A stretch of DNA of 64,000 nt, from the NCBI RefSeq assembly GCF_030407765.1, contig NZ_JASDCU010000011.1, positions 89,231 to 153,230 of the forward strand, read 5' to 3'. A program made the translations under genes and the position numbers. The notes under the pieces were generated by a model. The model ran no database searches. It saw nothing but the letters and a program-made list of their open reading frames with translations, and was not told the DNA's origin. Positions 8,139 to 16,392 of the stretch are shown here, one piece after another. The first letter of the stretch is position 1. Every line of letters begins with the position of its first letter. The stretch is from Microbacterium sp. APC 3901. Lineage in GTDB: Bacteria > Actinomycetota > Actinomycetes > Actinomycetales > Microbacteriaceae.

Positions 8139-9593
8139 ATGACTACCGCAACGACCGCCCCGGCCACCAAGCAGGTCGCCATCAACGACATCGGATCTGC
8201 TGAGGACTTCCTGGCCGCGGTCGAGAAGACCCTGAAGTTCTTCAACGACGGCGACATCATCGAAGGAACGATCGTCAAGATCGACCGCGATGAGGTTCTC
8301 CTCGATGTCGGATACAAGACCGAGGGCGTCATCCCCTCGCGCGAGCTCTCGATCAAGCACGACGTAGACCCCAACGAGGTCGTCAAGGTCGGCGACGAGG
8401 TCGAAGCCCTGGTTCTCCAGAAGGAGGACAAGGAAGGCCGTCTGATCCTCTCCAAGAAGCGTGCTCAGTACGAGCGTGCCTGGGGAGACGTCGAGAAGAT
8501 CAAGGAGAACGACGGAGTCGTCACCGGTACGGTCATCGAGGTCGTCAAGGGTGGACTCATCGTCGACATCGGCCTCCGCGGCTTCCTCCCGGCCTCGCTC
8601 ATCGAGCTCCGCCGCGTCCGCGACCTCACGCCGTACCTCGGCCAGGAGATCGAGGCCAAGATCCTCGAGCTCGACAAGAACCGCAACAACGTCGTGCTCA
8701 GCCGCCGTGCGCTGCTCGAGCAGACGCAGTCGGAGTCGCGCACCACGTTCCTGAACAACCTGCACAAGGGTCAGGTCCGCAAGGGTGTCGTGTCGTCGAT
8801 CGTCAACTTCGGTGCATTCGTCGACCTGGGCGGCGTGGACGGCCTCGTGCACGTCTCCGAGCTGTCCTGGAAGCACATCGAGCACGCCTCCGAGGTCGTC
8901 GAGGTTGGCCAGGAGGTCACCGTCGAGATCCTCGAGGTCGACCTCGACCGCGAGCGTGTCTCCCTGTCGCTGAAGGCGACGCAGGAGGACCCGTGGCAGG
9001 TCTTCGCCCGTACCCACGCGATCGGTCAGGTCACGCCGGGTAAGGTCACCAAGCTCGTTCCGTTCGGTGCGTTCGTTCGCGTCGCAGACGGCATCGAAGG
9101 CCTCGTCCACATCTCCGAGCTCTCCAGCAAGCACGTCGAGCTGGCCGAGCAGGTCGTGTCGGTCGGCGAAGAGGTCTTCGTCAAGGTCATCGACATCGAC
9201 CTCGAGCGTCGCCGCATCTCGCTCTCGCTGAAGCAGGCGAACGAGGCGGTCGACGTCAACGGCACCGAGTTCGACCCGGCGCTCTACGGCATGCTCGCCG
9301 AGTACGACGAGGCCGGGGAGTACAAGTACCCGGAGGGCTTCGACCCCGAGACCGGTGCATGGAAGGAAGGCTTCGACACCCAGCGCGAGGCATGGGAGCA
9401 GGAGTACGCTGCAGCCCAGGCTCGCTGGGAGGCTCACAAGGCTCAGGTTGCCAAGGCAGCCGAGGCCGAGGCGGCCGCTGGCGACGACTTCGGTGGCCAG
9501 GTCTTCTCGAGCGAGGTCGCAGGCGCGGGCACGCTCGCTGACGACGAGGCTCTCGCGGCTCTTCGCGAGAAGCTCTCGGGCGGCAACGCTTAA
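8139..9593 (+). CDS. rpsA: 30S ribosomal protein S1
   Basis: This 484-residue protein has four S1 RNA-binding repeats, starting near residues 38, 122, 205 and 290. Repeats 3 and 4 show the canonical NFGAFVDL and PFGAFVRV cores. Four repeats plus an Ala/Glu-rich acidic tail is the usual actinobacterial form, against six in E. coli. S1 helps the 30S subunit bind structured mRNA. The ATG has a modest AAGGAC upstream. The leader (7935-8138) is about 200 bases long and could carry autoregulatory structure. A strong terminator follows. Confidence 0.96.
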   Translation: MTTATTAPATKQVAINDIGSAEDFLAAVEKTLKFFNDGDIIEGTIVKIDRDEVLLDVGYKTEGVIPSRELSIKHDVDPNEVVKVGDEVEALVLQKEDKEGRLILSKKRAQYERAWGDVEKIKENDGVVTGTVIEVVKGGLIVDIGLRGFLPASLIELRRVRDLTPYLGQEIEAKILELDKNRNNVVLSRRALLEQTQSESRTTFLNNLHKGQVRKGVVSSIVNFGAFVDLGGVDGLVHVSELSWKHIEHASEVVEVGQEVTVEILEVDLDRERVSLSLKATQEDPWQVFARTHAIGQVTPGKVTKLVPFGAFVRVADGIEGLVHISELSSKHVELAEQVVSVGEEVFVKVIDIDLERRRISLSLKQANEAVDVNGTEFDPALYGMLAEYDEAGEYKYPEGFDPETGAWKEGFDTQREAWEQEYAAAQARWEAHKAQVAKAAEAEAAAGDDFGGQVFSSEVAGAGTLADDEALAALREKLSGGNA

Positions 9594-9606
9594 GCATCAC
9601 GCTCTG

Positions 9607-9640
9607 AACGGGCCGTCATCCTTCGGGATGGCGGCCCGTT
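9607..9640 (+). terminator. Intrinsic terminator after rpsA
   Basis: A 15-bp stem (9607-9621 with 9626-9640, one G-U pair) is closed by a UUCG tetraloop 14 nt after the rpsA stop. Confidence 0.9.
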
Positions 9641-9675
9641 CCGCGTTTCCGTCGCCCGTGGCGGCTACGTGACCG

Positions 9676-9701
9676 AACATTACGGCGGCATTCGTAACAT
9701 T
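9676..9701. promoter_or_regulatory. Repeat cluster upstream of the ABC/sulfhydrylase operon
   Basis: Two AACATT copies (9676-9681 and 9696-9701) are spaced exactly 20 bp apart, two helical turns. They overlap the inverted repeat TTACG-N8-CGTAA (9680-9697). The cluster ends 25 bp before the first start codon and could be the operator or promoter of the cassette. Confidence 0.35.
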
Positions 9702-9726
9702 GCGCATGCCCCGCCACCATGGGGAT

Positions 9727-10578
9727 ATGACATCCCTGCTCTCCACCCCGCGCGTCGACGCGTCGGTCGATGCCGGCACGGCGCAGCCCGTGCGGGTGCG
9801 AGAGGTGGGGCGGAGCTTTCCGATCGCTCGCGGACGCCGCGATGTTCTCCGTGGGGTGAACATCGAGGTGGCGGCCGGCGAGATCATCGCGGTCGTCGGA
9901 CCTTCGGGATGCGGGAAGTCGACGCTCCTCCGTCTGATCGGCGGACTGGATGCGCCCTCCAGCGGCAGCATCCTGCTCGATGACTCGGGTGTCGCAGACG
10001 TCGACGAGCGCACGGCGGTGGCGTTCCAGGAGCCGCGGCTGCTGCCCTGGCGCACCATCTCCCAGAACGTCGAACTCGGTCTTCCGCGGGGAACGGCGCG
10101 CCGTCAGGGCCACGATCGTGTGCGTGAGCTGCTCGAACTGGTCGGCCTCGAACACGCAGCTGACCAGCGCCCCCGTGAGGTCTCCGGCGGCATGGCGCAG
10201 CGCGCGTCGTTGGCGCGCGCCCTCGCGCGGAACCCCGGAGTGCTGCTGCTGGATGAGCCGTTCGGCGCGCTCGACGCGCTCACCCGCCTGCGGATGCACG
10301 ACCTGCTGCTGAAGATCCACGCGGCAGAGCCGACCACCGTCCTCCTCGTCACTCACGACGTCGAAGAGGCCCTCTACCTGGCCGACCGCGTGCTGCTGCT
10401 TCGCACGCTCGACGCCGACGCCGGCCCGGATGCGCGCTCGATCGTGCGCACGATCACCGTGCCCGGCACCCGCCCCCGCGACCGCGCCGATCGCGGCCTC
10501 GCGGACCTCCGCGCCGAGCTCCTCGAAGGACTCGGCGTCGACACCCACCACCGCATTGCCACCGAGGAGACCCGATGA
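9727..10578 (+). CDS. ABC transporter ATP-binding protein, sulfonate/nitrate/taurine family
   Basis: A 283-residue ATPase. Walker A GPSGCGKST is at residues 58-66, followed by the Q-loop FQEPRLLPWRT typical of SsuB/TauB/NrtD ATPases, the signature VSGGMAQR, Walker B VLLLDEPFGALD and the H-loop LVTHDVEEAL. It energises import through the permease two genes downstream. The start chosen is the ATG at 9727, preceded by a purine-rich GGGGAT; an upstream in-frame ATG at 9706 (MPRHHGD) and the open frame beginning at 9700 are alternatives. It opens a six-gene operon in which every junction is a 4-base overlap. Substrate class is inferred from family. Confidence 0.9.
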   Translation: MTSLLSTPRVDASVDAGTAQPVRVREVGRSFPIARGRRDVLRGVNIEVAAGEIIAVVGPSGCGKSTLLRLIGGLDAPSSGSILLDDSGVADVDERTAVAFQEPRLLPWRTISQNVELGLPRGTARRQGHDRVRELLELVGLEHAADQRPREVSGGMAQRASLARALARNPGVLLLDEPFGALDALTRLRMHDLLLKIHAAEPTTVLLVTHDVEEALYLADRVLLLRTLDADAGPDARSIVRTITVPGTRPRDRADRGLADLRAELLEGLGVDTHHRIATEETR

Positions 10579-11618
10579 GCACCATCACCCGCCGAATCAT
10601 CCCTGCGATCGCTGTCGCCGGGACGATGATGCTCGTCGCCACCGGGTGCGTCGCCGGTGAGAACGCCACAGCATCTGACTCGAGCGACGACAGTGCCGCA
10701 TCGGGCGAGTGGTCGTCGGACACTCTGTCGATCGACTTCGCGACGTACAACCCACTCAGTCTGGTGATCCGCGACCAGGGCATTCTCGAGGAGATCCTCG
10801 GCGACGACGTCGCGGTCGAGTGGGTGCAGTCCGCAGGCTCGAACAAGGCGAACGAGCTGCTGCGCTCCGGTTCGATCGACGTGGGATCGACAGCCGGCTC
10901 GGCCGCGCTGCTCGCCCGCTCGAATGGATCGCCCATCCAGGTCATCGACATCTTCTCTCAGCCCGAGTGGTCGGCGATCGTCGTCGGCCCCGACAGCGAT
11001 ATCGCGTCGGTGGAGGACCTCGCCGGCAAGTCGGTCGCCGCGACGAAGGGAACGGATCCCTACTTCTTCCTGCTCCAGTCGCTCGAGGAGGCGGGACTCT
11101 CGATCGACGACGTCGAGGTGCAGAACCTTCAGCACGCCGATGGGCGTGCTGCTCTCGATGGCGGATCCGTCGACGCGTGGGCAGGACTCGACCCGATCAT
11201 GGCCGCCGCCGAAGTGGAGTCCGGCGACCAGCTGATCTACCGCAACGTCGACTTCAACACCTACGGCTTCCTGAACGCGACCGAGGACTTCATCGAGAAC
11301 CACGCCGACCTCGCTCAGGCGGTAGTGGATGCGTACGAGCAGGCACGCGAGTGGGCGCTGGAGAACCCCGAGGAGACCGCAGCCCTGCTGGCCGAGGTCG
11401 CGGGGATCGACATCGAGGTCGCGACGACCGTGATCGAGGAGCGCTCGAATCTCGACGTGAGCGGCATCCCGGGCGACGCGCAGATCGACGTGCTCGAGAA
11501 GATCGCTCCGGTGCTCGTCGAATCGGGCGACGTGCAGGGCGGCGAGGACGCCGTCGACGAGGCACTCGAATCGATCGTCAACGCCACTTTCGCAGAGAAG
11601 GCGGTCGGAGGCGAGTGA
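10575..11618 (+). CDS. ABC transporter substrate-binding lipoprotein, SsuA/TauA-like
   Basis: A 347-residue lipoprotein with signal sequence and lipobox VATGC (Cys25), so it is anchored outside the membrane. The mature part follows the SsuA/NMT1 pattern: a first lobe with FATYNPLSLVIRDQGILEE, a central NKANELLRSGSIDVGSTAG and VEDLAGKSVAATKGTDPYFF. This family binds aliphatic sulfonates, taurine, nitrate or thiamine precursors. The ATG overlaps the ATPase stop (ATGA). Downstream sulfhydrylase suggests a sulfur-containing ligand, but the sequence alone does not fix it. Confidence 0.9.
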   Translation: MSTITRRIIPAIAVAGTMMLVATGCVAGENATASDSSDDSAASGEWSSDTLSIDFATYNPLSLVIRDQGILEEILGDDVAVEWVQSAGSNKANELLRSGSIDVGSTAGSAALLARSNGSPIQVIDIFSQPEWSAIVVGPDSDIASVEDLAGKSVAATKGTDPYFFLLQSLEEAGLSIDDVEVQNLQHADGRAALDGGSVDAWAGLDPIMAAAEVESGDQLIYRNVDFNTYGFLNATEDFIENHADLAQAVVDAYEQAREWALENPEETAALLAEVAGIDIEVATTVIEERSNLDVSGIPGDAQIDVLEKIAPVLVESGDVQGGEDAVDEALESIVNATFAEKAVGGE

Positions 11619-12475
11619 GCCTTCCGGATCAGAGGGCGCTGGCGCCCGCGGACACGCGGGACGCTCTCGACGCGGCGCGCGGAAGCCGAAGGCGTGCCGA
11701 GGTCGGCGCACGGCATGCGTGGGACCGACCCGCGGTGCGGATCGCCGGCGGGTTCCTGCTCCCCGTCGTCATCCTGATCACGTGGCAGGTGGTCACGACC
11801 ACCGGGATGGTCGAGCCGTACCGCCTGCCTGCTCCGGCCACGGTGTTCACCGCCGGTGTCGAACTCGCCGAGCGCGGAGCGCTGTGGACGCACATCGCGA
11901 TATCGGTGCAGCGAGTGCTGCTCGGGTTCGCGATCGGGTCGGTCATCGGGCTCGCCGCTGCGGGGATCGTCGGTCTCTCCCGCATCGGAGACGTGCTGCT
12001 CAGCCCGACGCTCGCGGCGGTTCGAGCCGTGCCATCGCTGGCCTGGGTGCCGCTGCTCATCCTCTGGATGCAGATCGGTGAGGAGTCCAAGGTCACGCTG
12101 ATTGCGATCGGTGCGTTCTTCCCCGTCTACACCACCGTCGCCTCGGCGCTGCGCCACGTCGATCCGCTGCTGGTCGAGGCCGGGCGCTCGTTCAGCCTGA
12201 GCGGCTGGTCGCTGTTCCGCACGGTGCAGCTTCCCGCAGTCGTGCCGTCGGTGATCGCCGGTCTGCGTCTCGCCCTCGCTCAGGCATGGCTATTCCTCGT
12301 CGCGGCGGAGCTCATCGCCTCGTCGATGGGACTCGGATTCCTGCTCACCGATTCGCAGAGCAACGGCCGCGTCGACCGGATCCTGCTCTCGATCGTGCTG
12401 CTCGCTCTGCTTGGGACGATCACGAACGGTGTGCTCGCTCTGGCTGAGAAGTACCTGCTGCGGAGGTGGGCGTGA
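11615..12475 (+). CDS. ABC transporter permease, SsuC/TauC-like
   Basis: A 286-residue membrane permease with about six hydrophobic helices after an Arg-rich cytoplasmic N-terminus. The ATPase-contact (EAA) loop is visible as LVEAGRSFSLSGWSLFRTVQLPA, and SMGLGFLL near the C-terminus is typical of SsuC/TauC. The GTG start overlaps the preceding stop (GTGA); the frame is open much further upstream but only as an overlap of the binding-protein gene. It forms an importer with the two genes before it. Confidence 0.9.
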   Translation: MSLPDQRALAPADTRDALDAARGSRRRAEVGARHAWDRPAVRIAGGFLLPVVILITWQVVTTTGMVEPYRLPAPATVFTAGVELAERGALWTHIAISVQRVLLGFAIGSVIGLAAAGIVGLSRIGDVLLSPTLAAVRAVPSLAWVPLLILWMQIGEESKVTLIAIGAFFPVYTTVASALRHVDPLLVEAGRSFSLSGWSLFRTVQLPAVVPSVIAGLRLALAQAWLFLVAAELIASSMGLGFLLTDSQSNGRVDRILLSIVLLALLGTITNGVLALAEKYLLRRWA

Positions 12476-14478
12476 CGGCGTCGGAGGTGCGCCTGTACGA
12501 GACGAGGTCGTATCCCGCGCCTCCGGCGTTCGCCGCACAGGCCAACGTGAACGAGGAGGCCTACGCGAGGGCCGCGTCCGATCCGATCCTCTTCTGGGAG
12601 CAGGCTGCCGCTCGCCTGGATTGGACCGAGCCGTGGCACTCCGCGCATGAGTGGGATCCGCCCGTCGGCGAGGACGTGCCGGCAGCTCGCTGGTTCGTCG
12701 GCGGACGTCTGAACGTCGCGTACAACTGCGTCGATCGGCACGTGGTGGCGGGGAGAGGTGACAAGGTCGCCCTGCACTTCGAGGGAGAGCCCGGCGACCG
12801 TGCTGCAGTCACCTACTCCGACCTGCAGAGCATGGTGTCGCGCGCGGCCAACGCGCTGATCGCACTCGGCATCCGACCGGGCGACCGCGTCGTCGTCTAT
12901 CTCCCCGTGCTTATCGAGACGGTCGTGATCACACTCGCGTGCGCGCGCATCGGAGCGGTGCACTCGCTCGTGTTCGGCGGGTTCTCCGCCGAGGCCGTGC
13001 GATTCCGGCTCGCCGACACCGGTGCCAAGCTGCTCGTCACGAGTGACGGCCAGTTCCGCCGCGGCACCGCGACCGAGGTCAAGTCCACCGCCGATGTCGC
13101 GTCGGCTGACCTCCCCGACCTCGAGCACGTTCTCGTGCTCCGGCGAACGGGGCAGGACGTGCCCTGGACGCCAGGACGTGACATCTGGTGGCACGATGTC
13201 GTCGACACCGCCTCGCCGGAGCACGAGGCTGAGGCGTTCGACGCCGAGCATCCGCTCTTCATCATCTACACGTCGGGCACGACGGGCAAACCGAAGGGGC
13301 TGGTGCACACCTCGGGTGGATACCTCGCCCATGCGAGCTGGGCCCACTGGGCGCATTTCGACGCGAAACCCGACGACGTGCACTGGTGCACGGCCGACCT
13401 CGCGTGGGTCACGGCGCACACCTACGAGATCTACGGCCCGCTCTCGAACGGCCTGACCCAGATCATCTACGAGGGCACGCCCGACGCCCCGAACCGCGAA
13501 CGTCACCTCGAGATCATCGAGCGGTACGGCGTGACGGTTTACTACACGGCGCCGACCCTCATTCGCACCTTCATGACCTGGTTCGGCGCCGATCTGCCCG
13601 AGGGGCACGACCTCTCGACCCTGCGTCTGCTGGGCACCGTCGGCGAGGCGATCAATCCGGAAGCCTGGATCTGGTTCCGGCGCAGCTTCGGACGCGACGA
13701 GCTCCCTGTCGTCGACACCTGGTGGCAGTCGGAGACCGGAGCGGCGATGATCGCGCCGTTGCCCGGCGTCACGACGCTCAAGCCCGGTTCGGCATCGATG
13801 CCACTGCCCGGAATCGATGCCGCCGTCGTCGACGAGCACGGCGACGAGGTGGCCCCCGGGCGATCGGGGACGCTGGTGGTGCGCCGCCCGTGGCCGGGGA
13901 TGGCGAGGACGGTGTGGGGCGACCCGAAGCGATACCGCGACGCCTACTGGTCGACTTTCGCAGGGCACGGCGACCACGGCGGCTACTACGTCGCCGGTGA
14001 CGGGGCGACCCGAGACGCCGACGGGTACATCTGGATCCTCGGCCGGCTCGACGACGTCGTGAACGTGTCGGGCCACAGGCTTTCGACCATCGAGATCGAG
14101 TCCGCGCTCGTGGCGCACGACACGGTCGGAGAGGCGGGAACGGCGGGCGTCGCAGATACGGTGACCGGCCAGGCGGTCGTCGCCTTCGTCGTCGCATCGG
14201 GCCGAGCTGAGGTGTCGACCCCGGTGCTGCGGGCAGAGGTCGCCAAAGCCATCGGTCCCATCGCCAAGCCGAAGCACATCGTCGTCGTACCCGACCTCCC
14301 GAAGACGCGCTCGGGCAAGATCATGCGCAGACTGCTCGCTCAGCTCTGGGAAGCGGAGCAGGACCGCCGGGCGGGCCGCGCATCGTCTCAGCTCGGAGAC
14401 ACGACATCGCTGCAGAACCCGTGGGCCGTCGACGACATCGCCGCCGCGCTCGAGACCGCAGAACTGAGGACATCATGA
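12472..14478 (+). CDS. Acetyl-CoA synthetase-like AMP-forming acid:CoA ligase
   Basis: A 668-residue ANL-superfamily enzyme with an N-terminal ACS cap, P-loop YTSGTTGKPKG, the acetate-pocket motif TWWQSETG, and the C-terminal catalytic lysine in TRSGKIMRR, the usual acetylation-controlled site. The length is right for Acs. The pocket segment reads WVTAHTYEIYGPL where E. coli Acs has WVTGHSYLLYGPL, so the substrate may be acetate or another small acid. The GTG at 12472 has GGAGG five bases upstream and overlaps the permease stop. Being between an importer and MetY suggests either activation of an imported acid or supply of acetyl-CoA for O-acetylhomoserine; this is inference. Confidence 0.88.
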   Translation: MTASEVRLYETRSYPAPPAFAAQANVNEEAYARAASDPILFWEQAAARLDWTEPWHSAHEWDPPVGEDVPAARWFVGGRLNVAYNCVDRHVVAGRGDKVALHFEGEPGDRAAVTYSDLQSMVSRAANALIALGIRPGDRVVVYLPVLIETVVITLACARIGAVHSLVFGGFSAEAVRFRLADTGAKLLVTSDGQFRRGTATEVKSTADVASADLPDLEHVLVLRRTGQDVPWTPGRDIWWHDVVDTASPEHEAEAFDAEHPLFIIYTSGTTGKPKGLVHTSGGYLAHASWAHWAHFDAKPDDVHWCTADLAWVTAHTYEIYGPLSNGLTQIIYEGTPDAPNRERHLEIIERYGVTVYYTAPTLIRTFMTWFGADLPEGHDLSTLRLLGTVGEAINPEAWIWFRRSFGRDELPVVDTWWQSETGAAMIAPLPGVTTLKPGSASMPLPGIDAAVVDEHGDEVAPGRSGTLVVRRPWPGMARTVWGDPKRYRDAYWSTFAGHGDHGGYYVAGDGATRDADGYIWILGRLDDVVNVSGHRLSTIEIESALVAHDTVGEAGTAGVADTVTGQAVVAFVVASGRAEVSTPVLRAEVAKAIGPIAKPKHIVVVPDLPKTRSGKIMRRLLAQLWEAEQDRRAGRASSQLGDTTSLQNPWAVDDIAAALETAELRTS

Positions 14479-15779
14479 CGGAAGAACACCGCTTCGGATT
14501 TCGCACGAGGGCACTCCATGCCGGTGGCACCCCCGATGCCGCCACCGGCGCCCGCGCCGTGCCGATCTATCAGACGACGTCGTTCGTCTTCGAAGACGCG
14601 GCGGACGCAGGGAACCTCTTCGCTCTGCAGAAGTACGGCAACATCTACTCGCGCATCGGCAACCCCACCGTCGCCGCGCTCGAGGAGCGCCTCGCGTCGT
14701 TGGAAGGCGGCATCGGCGCCGTCGCGACCGCGTCGGGGATGAGCGCGGAGTTCATCACGTTCGCGGCACTCGTCGGAGCCGGTGACCACGTGGTGGCCTC
14801 CGCCCAGCTGTACGGCGGCACCGTGACGCAGCTCGACGTGACGCTGCGCCGGTTCGGGGTGCAGACGACCTTCGTCGCCTCCAGCGACCCCGCAGACTAC
14901 GCGGCAGCGATCCGCCCCGAGACCAAGGTCGTCTACGTCGAGATGATCGGCAACCCCTCGGGGGAGATCGCCGACATCGAGGGCCTGGCAGAGGTCGCCC
15001 ATGCCGCAGGGGTGCCTCTGGTCATCGACGCGACGCTGGCCACGCCGTATCTCGCGCGTCCGCTCGAGCACGGTGCCGACATCGTCATCCACTCGGTCAC
15101 GAAGTTCCTCGGCGGTCACGGCACCACGCTCGGCGGGGTGGTGATCGAGAAGGGCACGTTCGACTGGGGCAACGGACGGTTCCCGCAGATGACCGAGCCC
15201 GTCGAGTCCTACGGCGGGATCAAGTGGTGGGACAACTTCGGCGAGTACGGGTTTCTCACCAAGCTCCGCACCGAGCAGCTGCGCGACATCGGTCCGGCGC
15301 TCAGCCCGCAGTCGGCGTTCAACCTCCTGCAGGGAGTGGAGACGCTTCCGCAGCGCATCGATGCGCACCTCGCGAACGCACGGATCGTCGCCGAGTGGCT
15401 CGACTCGGACCCCAGGGTCGACTACGTGACCTGGGCGGGTCTCGCTCATCACCCGCATCACGAGCGTGCGGCGAAGTACCTGCCGCTGGGTCCCGGTTCG
15501 GTGTTCGCCTTCGGGGTGAAGTCCGAAGACGGCCGCGCAGCGGGGGAGAAGCTCATCGAGAGCCTGCAGCTGGCGTCGCATCTCGCGAACATCGGCGATG
15601 CGCGCACGCTCGTCATCCACCCTGCATCCACCACCCACCGGCAGCTCACGGAACCGCAGCTCGTCGCCGCGGGTGTGCGCCCCGACCTCATCCGCATCTC
15701 GGTGGGACTCGAGGACGCCGAAGACATCATCTGGGATCTCGATCAGGCCCTCACGACAGCGACAGGAGCGACCCGATGA
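14475..15779 (+). CDS. metY: O-acetylhomoserine sulfhydrylase (Cys/Met metabolism PLP enzyme)
   Basis: A 434-residue PLP enzyme of the Cys/Met metabolism family, of the longer MetY type. It has RALHAGGTPD at the N-terminus, the conserved YSRIGNPTVAALEERLASLE, and the PLP-lysine motif HSVTKFLGGHGT. MetY joins sulfide (or methanethiol) to O-acetylhomoserine to give homocysteine (or methionine). The length and the insert after FDWGNGRFPQ fit MetY rather than cystathionine gamma-synthase. Start and stop both lie in ATGA overlaps with neighbours. The context implies fixation of sulfur released from the imported compound. Confidence 0.92.
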   Translation: MTEEHRFGFRTRALHAGGTPDAATGARAVPIYQTTSFVFEDAADAGNLFALQKYGNIYSRIGNPTVAALEERLASLEGGIGAVATASGMSAEFITFAALVGAGDHVVASAQLYGGTVTQLDVTLRRFGVQTTFVASSDPADYAAAIRPETKVVYVEMIGNPSGEIADIEGLAEVAHAAGVPLVIDATLATPYLARPLEHGADIVIHSVTKFLGGHGTTLGGVVIEKGTFDWGNGRFPQMTEPVESYGGIKWWDNFGEYGFLTKLRTEQLRDIGPALSPQSAFNLLQGVETLPQRIDAHLANARIVAEWLDSDPRVDYVTWAGLAHHPHHERAAKYLPLGPGSVFAFGVKSEDGRAAGEKLIESLQLASHLANIGDARTLVIHPASTTHRQLTEPQLVAAGVRPDLIRISVGLEDAEDIIWDLDQALTTATGATR

Positions 15780-16360
15780 GCGGAATCGAGACCACGGGAG
15801 TCGATGCCTGCGCGCTTCCGCCTGCGCAGGATGCTGCGGCCTGTGCCTTGCCTGGCTCCGCACCGGTGCACCCCGGGCGCACCTGGACCGGCCCCGGCCA
15901 GCAGCAGCGCTTCGGCATCCTCCGACGCGCGAAATCCGTCGCCATCGTCGGCGCATCGAACAATCCTGCGCGTGCGTCGTACTTCGTCGCGACCTACCTG
16001 CTTTCGAGCACCGCTTACGACGTCTACCTCGTGAACCCTCGGGAATCCGAGATCCTCGGCCAGCCGGTCTACGCCTCGCTCGCGGACCTGCCGGTCGTGC
16101 CCGACATCGTCGACGTCTTCCGTCGGCACGACGATCTGCCGGGGGTCGCTCAGGAGGCGATCGACGCCGGCGCGCGGACGCTCTGGCTGCAGCTCGGGTC
16201 ATGGCACGAGGATGCCGCAGCGATCGCCGAGAGCGCAGGACTCTCGGTGGTGATGGACCGGTGCATCAAGATCGAGCACGCCCGGTTCCACGGTGGGCTC
16301 CACCTCGCCGGATTCGACACCGGCGTCATCAGCTCGCGTCGGCAGCTGCTGGCGCGCTGA
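15776..16360 (+). CDS. CoA-binding (YccU-like) Rossmann protein
   Basis: A 194-residue protein with a Cys-containing N-terminal extension (about 1-55) and a CoA-binding domain like that of succinyl-CoA synthetase alpha: SVAIVGASNNPARASYFVATYLL, then VNPRESEILGQPVYASLADLP and a final MDRCIKIEH. Single-domain members such as YccU have no firm function but bind CoA or a nucleotide. It is the last gene of the cassette, coupled to metY by ATGA. The link between a sulfhydrylase and a CoA-binding protein recurs in other bacteria as far as I recall, which hints at a thioester-linked sulfur step. Confidence 0.85.
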   Translation: MSGIETTGVDACALPPAQDAAACALPGSAPVHPGRTWTGPGQQQRFGILRRAKSVAIVGASNNPARASYFVATYLLSSTAYDVYLVNPRESEILGQPVYASLADLPVVPDIVDVFRRHDDLPGVAQEAIDAGARTLWLQLGSWHEDAAAIAESAGLSVVMDRCIKIEHARFHGGLHLAGFDTGVISSRRQLLAR

Positions 16361-16380
16361 TCCGAGTTCGCGGCCGAGCC

Positions 16381-16392
16381 TAGACTGGCGAG
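16381..16392 (+). promoter_or_regulatory. Leaderless -10 box of coaE
   Basis: TAGACT followed by six bases and the coaE ATG; no Shine-Dalgarno. Confidence 0.55.

Noticed and set aside
8076..9437. A 453-codon open frame antisense to rpsA.
   Set aside because: Product is a Leu/Asp/Val-rich artefact of the reverse complement of Glu/Asp/Val codons; rpsA is certain.
10709..11614. Upstream extension of the ABC permease frame through the binding-protein gene.
   Set aside because: The extension is Arg-rich nonsense; the GTGA overlap at 11615 gives a normal-length SsuC-like permease.
12280..14277. A 665-codon open frame antisense to the acid:CoA ligase gene.
   Set aside because: High GC keeps antisense frames open; the product is low-complexity Arg/Asp/Val/Gly-rich with no motif, while the sense strand encodes a complete ANL enzyme.
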